DNA from: Nonlabens dokdonensis DSW-6
GTDB lineage: Bacteria > Bacteroidota > Bacteroidia > Flavobacteriales > Flavobacteriaceae
Direction of reading: 5' to 3'
Assembly (NCBI RefSeq): GCF_000332115.1
Contig: NC_020156.1
Span: 2,543,501 to 2,607,500, forward strand
Length of the DNA: 64,000 nt
Shown: piece by piece, positions 57,592-64,000 of the stretch
How the letters are laid out: each line of letters begins with the position of its first letter
How positions within the stretch are numbered: position 1 is the first letter of the stretch
Program-made: the position numbers and the translations under genes
The notes under the pieces: generated by a model
Database searches by the model: none
Seen by the model: only the letters and a program-made list of their open reading frames with translations
What the model was told of the DNA's origin: nothing

Positions 57592-58653
57592 CTACGGGCA
57601 ATTTTCAACCGAAATACTTATTTCAATGACGTTAGTAGCGCCATTCACTCCATAAGTGATACCTACATAAAAGTCTTGCATTAAACTAGTGTTGTTGTAA
57701 ATAACAGAAGAATCAATGGCGTTGCTTGAAGTAAGCGCATCATTTTCATTTTCATAATATGCGATGGTATCAAGTGACTCATCTAATCGCATGATCTCAA
57801 ATATACAAGCTGTATAGTCATCTAAAATTATATCTGCTATTCCAGGAGTTAAATCATTTTCACAGGCTATAAAATCAAGATTAAAACAATCATTAGTGTC
57901 ATCAGGAGAGCAGTAACGGTTTATTATAAGCTCATCTCCATTATCTGTAGTTAAGGTCATGGTTTCTGGTGACCAAGATTCAACACGCCAATTTTTATTG
58001 AAACGCTGACCGTATATCGATGTATCATCTAATAAGTTGATATTGATGAATAATTGGTCTTCTATAAATAATGAGTTCCAAGATCCTTCATCACTATCAT
58101 CACCATATTCAAAATAAGTAATGCCATCTCCATCAAATTCGGCACCTAAGAAGTCATTTGTATCATTGAAAGAATAACCTACTTTCCATATACAGTCTTG
58201 GCCGCCGTTTAATAATCCGTCACATTCTCTAATGATCTCTTCTTGTCGTTCAATACAGGATTCTATACTGTCCAGTAATTCGTCGTTATTAGTCACAGAA
58301 ACTATAGTGCCATCAGATAGTGTGGTTTCTATAGGGTAACTTATAGAGATGTTATCAGTTGGGTTTAAATTGTTTAAAAAATCAAAAAATGCCTGATTAC
58401 CAACAATCACATCTAGACTTATGACCACATCATTTTCATCTACAGTATATAGACCTATAGGGTAGACAAATTTAATACAGGTCACATCATCTTGATCAGC
58501 GCCATCTTGTGCCATGGACTCAACATAATCGTATAATGTAGTGTCTTGCTCTATAACTTCTTGGCGTTTTTCTAGATCATCTATGTCTTCATAGTAGCAA
58601 GATGTAATCGCCAGCATACTTAGTATAAAAAGTGACTTTAAAATGTTTTTCAT
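57592..58653 (-). CDS. Lipoprotein of unknown function
   Basis: A 353-aa lipoprotein (LSMLAITSCYYEDIDD) rich in Asp, Glu, Asn and Ser. Segments such as VSLDVIVGNQAFFDFLNNL (start part) and FINNINLLDD-like repeats suggest a beta-rich extracellular protein; three internal cysteines (near ESCIE, RECDGLL, GGQDCIWK) could form disulfides. No family recognised. The open frame extends 20 residues upstream, but the lipoprotein signal fixes the start at 58653. Divergent from the outer-membrane protein gene across a region with palindrome copy 13. Confidence 0.7.
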   Translation of the reverse strand: MKNILKSLFILSMLAITSCYYEDIDDLEKRQEVIEQDTTLYDYVESMAQDGADQDDVTCIKFVYPIGLYTVDENDVVISLDVIVGNQAFFDFLNNLNPTDNISISYPIETTLSDGTIVSVTNNDELLDSIESCIERQEEIIRECDGLLNGGQDCIWKVGYSFNDTNDFLGAEFDGDGITYFEYGDDSDEGSWNSLFIEDQLFININLLDDTSIYGQRFNKNWRVESWSPETMTLTTDNGDELIINRYCSPDDTNDCFNLDFIACENDLTPGIADIILDDYTACIFEIMRLDESLDTIAYYENENDALTSSNAIDSSVIYNNTSLMQDFYVGITYGVNGATNVIEISISVENCP

Positions 58654-58748
58654 TTGAATTTGTTTAATGGATTCATTCATTAGTATTGAAATTTTCAAAT
58701 GGTTGCGTGACAATAGCTTTTTTTGATGTAATATTTTATAAAATTTAC

Positions 58749-58764
58749 CGCTTTCGCGAAAGCG
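58749..58764. repeat. 16-bp palindrome, copy 13
   Basis: Exact copy in the divergent gap between the lipoprotein gene (minus) and the outer-membrane protein gene (plus). Confidence 0.95.
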
Positions 58765-58881
58765 GAATTACTATTATTCAAGTCTTTGTACATAAAAATT
58801 ATAATTTATAATGAGTATTTGTATGATTTGAATAATAAAGTAGTATTATCGTGGCTTTTTTTTAACTTTTATTTATTAAAC

Positions 58882-59376
58882 ATGATTCGCAAATTAATTT
58901 TCACATTCTTTTTATTCTTTTCTATCAATGCATTTTCTCAAGGTATGTCTTACGGTGTAAGCTACGGGCAAGGATTAGGTGATAACTTGAATTATTCTAT
59001 TTCTATAGAGTATAATTATTATTTTATTGAGTTAGGCGATAATTTGGAGCTAGGACTAGCAACATCAGGTACTTATAGAGATATCGATTTTGAACCTACA
59101 GAATTTAATCCAGATGGGTATTCTGAGGCTGTTTTTCAAGGTGGTGTAGGTGTTGCGACAAGGTATTATTTGAGTGATTTATTTAAAGTAAATCTTGACG
59201 CTGGCTATGAGTTTAGTTCGTCGTCTGATCAAATAGCTAGTCTTACTTTTATTAAACCCTACTTAGAATTAGATTTAGATTCCTTTTCCATTATTTCTGG
59301 ACCTTCATTTGCTTTTAATAGCGATTATACCTTTACTTCTTTCAATCTTGGTTTCAGATTTAAAAATTTATATTAA
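58882..59376 (+). CDS. Small outer-membrane beta-barrel protein
   Basis: A 164-aa exported protein with signal peptide IFTFFLFFSINAFSQG and about eight alternating strands (YGVSYGQGLGDNLNYSISIEYNY, LELGLATSGTY, AVFQGGVGVATRYYL, VNLDAGYEFSS), ending FNLGFRFKNLY, an aromatic C-terminus fitting an eight-stranded barrel of the OmpX/OmpA kind. Specific function unknown. The frame is open from a TTG at 58786, but the signal peptide starts at the ATG at 58882. Confidence 0.75.
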   Translation: MIRKLIFTFFLFFSINAFSQGMSYGVSYGQGLGDNLNYSISIEYNYYFIELGDNLELGLATSGTYRDIDFEPTEFNPDGYSEAVFQGGVGVATRYYLSDLFKVNLDAGYEFSSSSDQIASLTFIKPYLELDLDSFSIISGPSFAFNSDYTFTSFNLGFRFKNLY

Positions 59377-59429
59377 ACCTCTATTCACATGGATCAATAT
59401 ATTTATTGTATAAATTAATAATTTCCACA

Positions 59430-61160
59430 ATGCCTTTTTCAAAAATTGTATACCTCTTTTTATTTCTATCCATTACTTTCAATTTAAACGCACAAACAAA
59501 TGATATTGTAGAATACAGTGGCGTTGTTAGAACAAAGAAAACCGATAACTCTGGTTTTGCATTGAAAAAGCCTGATGGAGGAACCTACGTTTTAGTTTAC
59601 AATTATAAACGTGAGATTCAGTACATCAATGAATTCAAAAGTGATATGAAGTTGCTGAAGTCCACAAAGATTAGAGCAACAGACGATAGAATAGTATCTG
59701 CCGCATTGATTGATGGAAAAATTAGGGTTTTTGCCGTGGAGATAGGTAGAGGTCGTGGTAAAGTTTTAGAAGTAGATTTTGACAAGAAAAAGTTTGTTGA
59801 AGTAGATGACGCTGCTTATGATCTAGATTTAAAGAAAAAGTCTATGAGGAAAAACTATGCAAAAATTGATGATAATCTTAATGCCGTGAATGAGCAAATA
59901 GGAATTGAGGATATCGACTCATCTTTATTTACTTTTAAAAGTGATAACAATAACTTTACTATTATCTCAACTGTAAATAATTTTACTAAACCTGGCATGA
60001 CTACATTTAGTAAATCAAAACCTAGACTTAATTCAACTCATACATTAATCAAACTAGATGAAAAATTAAAGGTAGTTTCTAATCAAGAAATCACTTTAAA
60101 CTCTAAAGGTTTTAGAGATTTTAATGTTTATAATATTGATTACTTTGAAGAAAATGACACCTACATCTTTTATGGTAAAGGAGAAAAAGAAAAAGATAAA
60201 AAGCGTAGTAAGGAGGAAAGAAAATTAGACGGTTCTAGGTTTGAAACAGTTTTTATTGTTAAAGGAAATGAGAAGCCTGTGATGTTACAACTTCAAGATT
60301 ATAATGATCTTCTGGCAACATCTAAAGCAAAAATTATAGGCGATACCGTTACATTCGCTAGTATTAGTTTTACTCGTGCATATGAAGATGGAGAAGATAT
60401 TGATATGGGAATGGTTATCAACAATTACAGTCTATCAAGTTTAGAGAAAATAGGAGAGACGATCACCACTAAAATAACAAATAGCAATTTGAGACCTTAT
60501 GTTGCAGGAGACGCAAGTGATGAAGATATAAACGCATTTGATTTTAGAACCATGGAAAAATCAAACGGTAATTGGATACTTGCATATCATTGGTATGATG
60601 TAGCTAGAGAATCTATGAAAATGGTTGTAGGACGAGATCGCAATGAGGTGGTTTCTTCTATGAGGCATAGAGGTGATTTAGAAATTCTAGTTATTGATTC
60701 GGCAAACGGTAATTTACTCAATGAGTACAAAATTGAAAGAGAAATAACTGCAAATAAAAGAGATCGTATTTATAATGAAGGTGATTACGGCAACAGAGAG
60801 AGATTTCAATATACTAAAAGTGGTCGCTATGAATACTGGAACCACGGTATATTTTCACAATACAAAAATGAAAAATTTAGTTTTATGGTTAATGCGAGTA
60901 CTATTAAAACAGATGTAAAAAATGGTACTCTTACTTATGTAAATGCTAACACAAAATCTGATAAAGAACTACTTAAGTCTATACCTTATTTACTGACGCT
61001 TGATCTTGAAAATGGATTTGAATACCAGCCATTGCTTAAAAGCGGTACCTCTCTCAATGGTTTAATGGTAGATAAAATGGTTCAAATTTCTGAGAGCGAG
61101 TTTATAACAAATACACCTAAGACCAAAGAAAAACGTTACGTAAAAATAACATTAGATTAA
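59430..61160 (+). CDS. Secreted protein of unknown function
   Basis: A 576-aa protein with signal peptide (VYLFLFLSITFNLNAQ). The mature part is rich in Lys, Asp and beta strands with a repeat-like rhythm (FALKKPDGGTYVLVYNYK, KIRVFAVEIGRGRGKVLEVDFD, LEILVIDSANGNLLNEYK), which may be a beta-propeller. It has no cysteine motif, lipobox or T9SS sorting domain, so it is probably periplasmic or outer-membrane associated. I do not recognise the family. The upstream TTG at 59406 would add eight residues; the ATG at 59430 fits the signal peptide better. Confidence 0.7.
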   Translation: MPFSKIVYLFLFLSITFNLNAQTNDIVEYSGVVRTKKTDNSGFALKKPDGGTYVLVYNYKREIQYINEFKSDMKLLKSTKIRATDDRIVSAALIDGKIRVFAVEIGRGRGKVLEVDFDKKKFVEVDDAAYDLDLKKKSMRKNYAKIDDNLNAVNEQIGIEDIDSSLFTFKSDNNNFTIISTVNNFTKPGMTTFSKSKPRLNSTHTLIKLDEKLKVVSNQEITLNSKGFRDFNVYNIDYFEENDTYIFYGKGEKEKDKKRSKEERKLDGSRFETVFIVKGNEKPVMLQLQDYNDLLATSKAKIIGDTVTFASISFTRAYEDGEDIDMGMVINNYSLSSLEKIGETITTKITNSNLRPYVAGDASDEDINAFDFRTMEKSNGNWILAYHWYDVARESMKMVVGRDRNEVVSSMRHRGDLEILVIDSANGNLLNEYKIEREITANKRDRIYNEGDYGNRERFQYTKSGRYEYWNHGIFSQYKNEKFSFMVNASTIKTDVKNGTLTYVNANTKSDKELLKSIPYLLTLDLENGFEYQPLLKSGTSLNGLMVDKMVQISESEFITNTPKTKEKRYVKITLD

Positions 61161-61178
61161 AGACCTTTTACCTTATTT

Positions 61179-61217
61179 CAAAAGCACCATTCTATGTAAA
61201 TGGTGCTTTTGTTTTTA
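61179..61217 (+). terminator. Intrinsic terminator
   Basis: A perfect 12-bp inverted repeat CAAAAGCACCAT (61179-61190) and its complement (61200-61211), 9-nt loop, followed by T-run to 61217. It ends the secreted-protein transcript 18 bases after its stop. Confidence 0.85.
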
Positions 61218-61305
61218 TTATCTATTAGTAGAGAAAATCTTAGAATTGCTAAATTGTTGGTCATCGAGAAGGAAACTTATATACCACTATAGAATTATAT
61301 GATCA

Positions 61306-61321
61306 CGCTTTCGCGAAAGCG
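61306..61321. repeat. 16-bp palindrome, copy 14
   Basis: Exact copy in the gap before acn, about 200 bases upstream of its ATG. Confidence 0.95.
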
Positions 61322-61480
61322 GAATTACCATAAACTACACCCTTAATTGCGAAACTCTCAATTTATCGCTCCTATAATTATCATTTTCATAAATTACATG
61401 GTGTCAAACTATCGCTATTTTGATAATATCTAAACTGCTGTACTAGTGGGATAGCGCTTTCATTTCACGTCTCATTTTTG

Positions 61481-61488
61481 TAACTTCG
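61481..61488 (+). promoter_or_regulatory. Candidate -7 promoter element of acn
   Basis: TAACTTCG followed by CA resembles TAnnTTTG with one change, 33 bases before the acn ATG. No convincing -33 box. Confidence 0.35.
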
Positions 61489-61521
61489 CAAACCTTAAAA
61501 AATTAAATAAAAACTAGATAT

Positions 61522-63789
61522 ATGGCTTTTGATATTGATATGATTAAAAAGGTGTATGCTGAGATGCCAGCTCGTGTAGATAAAGCACGTGAGATTACTG
61601 GTAAGCCACTTACACTTGCTGAGAAGATTTTATATTCTCACTTATGGGATGGAACTCCAGGTAAACCTTTTACTAGAGGGAAAGACTATGTAGATTTTGC
61701 CCCAGATCGTATCGCATGTCAAGATGCTACGGCTCAAATGGCATTATTGCAATTTATGCAAGCTGGTAAAGATAAAGTTGCCGTTCCTACTACAGTGCAT
61801 TGTGATCACTTGATCCAAGCAAAAAACGGAGCGAGCATGGACCTTCAAAGCGCTATGAATACTTCTAATGAGGTTTTTAACTTTTTAGAGTCAGTATCCG
61901 ATAAATATGGGATCGGTTTCTGGAAACCAGGAGCTGGTATTATTCACCAAGTAGTTCTTGAAAACTATGCATTCCCTGGCGGAATGATGATCGGGACAGA
62001 TTCTCACACGGTAAACGCTGGTGGACTAGGAATGGTTGCTATAGGTGTAGGTGGAGCAGATGCTGTAGACGTAATGGCAGGAATGGCTTGGGAATTGAAA
62101 TTTCCTAAATTAATCGGTGTTAAACTTACTGGTAAATTATCAGGATGGACAGCACCTAAAGATGTTATTCTTAAAGTTGCTGAAATCCTTACCGTAAAAG
62201 GTGGAACAGGAGCAATTGTAGAATACTTCGGTGATGGAGCGTTAAACCTTTCTTGTACTGGAAAAGGAACGATTTGTAACATGGGTGCTGAGATAGGAGC
62301 AACGACTTCTACCTTTGGATACGACGATTCTATGGAGCGTTACCTGCGTGCTACAGAAAGAGCTGATATTGCAGATGCTGCAAACGAAGTAAGAGAATAT
62401 CTTACTGGTGATGATGAGGTGTACGCAAATCCAGAGCAGTATTTTGATCAAGTAATCGAGATCGATTTAGACACATTGATGCCACACATTAATGGACCAT
62501 TTACGCCAGATCTTGCTACCGAAGTAGGTTCTATGAATGAAAAGGCAACTAAAAACGACTGGCCACTTAAAGTAGAATGGGGATTGATAGGTTCTTGTAC
62601 TAACTCTTCTTATGAAGACCTTTCACGTGCTAGTTCTATTGCCCAACAAGCTATTGATAAAAAATTAAAAACTAAAGCAGAGTTTGGTATCAATCCAGGT
62701 TCTGAAAAAGTACGTTATACGACAGAGCGTGACGGTATTTTAGGGATATTTGAAAATGTAGATGCTACTATATTTACAAATGCTTGTGGACCATGTATCG
62801 GCCAGTGGGCGCGTTATAGCGATCCTAAAAACGCTCCTAAAAACTCAATCATCCACTCATTTAATAGAAACTTTGCAAAACGTGCAGATGGTAACCCTAA
62901 TACGCATGCCTTCGTAGCTTCACCAGAAATGGTTGCTGCAATTGCAATTGCAGGTAGACTAGACTTTAACCCAATTACAGATAAACTGATCAATGAAGAC
63001 GGTGATGAGGTAATGCTAGACGAGCCTACAGGATGGGAATTACCTCCTAAAGGTTTTGAAGTAAAAGACGATGGTTACCTAGCTCCACAAGAAGATGGAA
63101 GCAGTGTTGTTGTAGATGTTGCTGATGATTCAGAACGTTTACAATTGCTGGAGCCGTTTACTCCTATAGGAACAGATGTTAACAATGCAAAATTGTTGAT
63201 CAAAGCGTTCGGTAAATGTACTACAGACCATATCTCTATGGCGGGACCATGGTTACGTTTTAGAGGTCACTTAGATAACATTGCAAATAATACACTTATA
63301 GGTGCGGTTAACGCTTTTAATAAGAAGACTAACTTTGTTAAGAATCAATTAGATGGCGAGTATGGAGCTGTTCCTGATACGGCAAGAGCATACCAAGATG
63401 CTGGTATCCCTTCTGTAGTAGTTGGAGATCACAATTATGGTGAAGGTTCTTCTCGTGAGCACGCAGCAATGCAGCCACGTCACTTAGGAGTGGTAGCTGT
63501 GATTGTAAAATCTTTTGCTCGTATTCATGAAACGAACTTGAAGAAGCAAGGAATGTTAGGCCTTACATTTGCAAATGAGGCAGATTATGACCTGATCCAA
63601 GAAGATGATACTTTCAACTTTGTAGATCTAGCTAACTTCACTCCAGATGTTCCATTAACTATTGAGATCACTCATAAAGATGGTTCTAAGGACACGATCA
63701 AAGCAAATCATACTTATAATGCTGCTCAAATTGAGTGGTACCGCAAAGGAAGTGCTTTGAACAAAATCAAAGAAGACAACGCAGCTTAA
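61522..63789 (+). CDS. acn: Aconitate hydratase (mitochondrial-type)
   Basis: TCA-cycle enzyme that isomerises citrate to isocitrate through cis-aconitate, using a 4Fe-4S cluster. The 755-aa length and layout fit the mitochondrial-type aconitase used by Bacteroidota, not the longer AcnA or AcnB of enterobacteria. Motifs: [26 protein letters not shown], cluster cysteines in [14 protein letters not shown] and [15 protein letters not shown], and [22 protein letters not shown] in the swivel domain (active-site Ser/Arg). Cytosolic. Single gene, closed by a terminator. Confidence 0.97.
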   Translation: MAFDIDMIKKVYAEMPARVDKAREITGKPLTLAEKILYSHLWDGTPGKPFTRGKDYVDFAPDRIACQDATAQMALLQFMQAGKDKVAVPTTVHCDHLIQAKNGASMDLQSAMNTSNEVFNFLESVSDKYGIGFWKPGAGIIHQVVLENYAFPGGMMIGTDSHTVNAGGLGMVAIGVGGADAVDVMAGMAWELKFPKLIGVKLTGKLSGWTAPKDVILKVAEILTVKGGTGAIVEYFGDGALNLSCTGKGTICNMGAEIGATTSTFGYDDSMERYLRATERADIADAANEVREYLTGDDEVYANPEQYFDQVIEIDLDTLMPHINGPFTPDLATEVGSMNEKATKNDWPLKVEWGLIGSCTNSSYEDLSRASSIAQQAIDKKLKTKAEFGINPGSEKVRYTTERDGILGIFENVDATIFTNACGPCIGQWARYSDPKNAPKNSIIHSFNRNFAKRADGNPNTHAFVASPEMVAAIAIAGRLDFNPITDKLINEDGDEVMLDEPTGWELPPKGFEVKDDGYLAPQEDGSSVVVDVADDSERLQLLEPFTPIGTDVNNAKLLIKAFGKCTTDHISMAGPWLRFRGHLDNIANNTLIGAVNAFNKKTNFVKNQLDGEYGAVPDTARAYQDAGIPSVVVGDHNYGEGSSREHAAMQPRHLGVVAVIVKSFARIHETNLKKQGMLGLTFANEADYDLIQEDDTFNFVDLANFTPDVPLTIEITHKDGSKDTIKANHTYNAAQIEWYRKGSALNKIKEDNAA

Positions 63790-63813
63790 GAAACTGTTTT
63801 TCTAAATATAATT

Positions 63814-63847
63814 AAAATGCCTCTTGATTTTAAAGAGGCATTTTTTG
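63814..63847 (+). terminator. Intrinsic terminator of acn
   Basis: A 12-bp inverted repeat AAAATGCCTCTT (63814-63825) and its complement (63833-63844), 7-nt loop, with T-run to about 63846. Located 24 bases after the acn stop. Confidence 0.85.
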
Positions 63848-63861
63848 TTTGTTGGGGTTTT

Positions 63862-63883
63862 CGCTTTTTTTGCAGAAGTAAGA
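63862..63883. repeat. Possible decayed palindrome copy
   Basis: A sequence starting CGCTTTTTTT and ending GAAGTAAGA keeps the outer arms of the palindrome plus the common GA flank, with an altered centre. Weak; may be chance. Confidence 0.2.
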
Positions 63884-63922
63884 TTTACTAAGGTTTTAAT
63901 ATTTAAATGAATATTTACGTAG

Positions 63923-63955
63923 TTGAAACAGAACCATTCATTATGGTTATATTTG
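63923..63955 (+). promoter_or_regulatory. Candidate promoter of the gene at the right edge
   Basis: TTG at 63923-63925, a 22-base spacer, and TATATTTG at 63948-63955, consistent with flavobacterial TTG/TAnnTTTG promoters. The ATG at 63976 is 20 bases downstream. Confidence 0.45.
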
Positions 63956-63975
63956 TAATTATAAATAGTAATCTC

Positions 63976-64000
63976 ATGGAAACCATAGAATTAAGAAATC
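63976..64000 (+). CDS. Start of a gene cut by the window edge
   Basis: ATG followed by codons for METIELRN, then the window ends. A promoter-like pair lies at the right distance upstream. Too short to identify. Confidence 0.4.

Larger units (their letters stand above)
61161..61521. other. Intergenic region before aconitase
   Basis: This 361-bp gap contains a terminator (61179-61217), palindrome copy 14 (61306-61321) and a -7-like box TAACTTCG (61481-61488) before acn. I see no RNA gene or small ORF of note. Confidence 0.7.

Overview
The window looks like chromosomal DNA of a marine Flavobacteriia member (Bacteroidota). It is AT-rich. It has TAnnTTTG-type -7 promoter elements, type IX secretion (T9SS) C-terminal sorting domains, many short lipoproteins with Bacteroidota-style signals, a bacillithiol gene (bshC) and a large beta-glucan degradation locus. 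A perfect 16-bp palindrome, CGCTTTCGCGAAAGCG, occurs 14 times. From memory this repeat is typical of genera such as Nonlabens or Dokdonia; the genus is an inference. I saw no rRNA, tRNA, CRISPR array, prophage or insertion sequence.

Layout. 1-10.3 kb: housekeeping genes (glyA on the minus strand, fahA, a TPR lipoprotein, bshC, then a tight guaA / LysM-binding-protein / osmC / DUF922 run). 10.3-17.5 kb: a small lipoprotein, a T9SS-secreted reprolysin-like metalloprotease, pyrG and yidC. 17.6-22.9 kb: a FemAB/GNAT-like protein, a small membrane protein, a DegT-type sugar aminotransferase, a Wzx-like flippase, a small exported protein and a DnaQ/ExoX-type exonuclease.

22.98-48.08 kb: a laminarin (beta-1,3/1,6-glucan) utilisation locus. 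A propeller/Y_Y_Y/LuxR membrane regulator precedes a glycosidase fused to an apparent outer-membrane beta-barrel, two paralogous glucan-binding-type lipoproteins flanking a GH16 lipoprotein and a PKD-CBM lipoprotein, a large cytosolic GH94/GH149-like phosphorylase, a GH17 lipoprotein, a GH30 lipoprotein, a GPH-type transporter fused to a GH17 domain, a second cytosolic GH17, a GH3 lipoprotein, and a T9SS-secreted protein carrying two copies of the lipoproteins' C-terminal module. There is no SusC/SusD pair. The gene set suggests surface binding and GH16 cutting, passage through an unusual porin-like protein, periplasmic trimming by GH17/GH30/GH3, import by the symporter, then cytosolic hydrolysis and phosphorolysis.

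48.3-52.2 kb: two related polytopic membrane proteins around a convergent FAD-linked 2-hydroxyacid dehydrogenase, then a minus-strand SRPBCC pair. 52.2-57.5 kb: an envelope-biogenesis operon of three SurA/PpiC-type proteins followed by a MoxR ATPase, ending in a 16-bp-stem bidirectional terminator. 57.6-61.2 kb: an uncharacterised lipoprotein, a small outer-membrane beta-barrel and a secreted protein of unknown function. 61.5-63.8 kb: aconitase; a gene begins at the right edge.

The features most worth following are the SusCD-less glucan locus with its two unusual fusions, and the palindrome family, which sits both between genes and inside coding sequences, in two cases supplying the end of a signal peptide.
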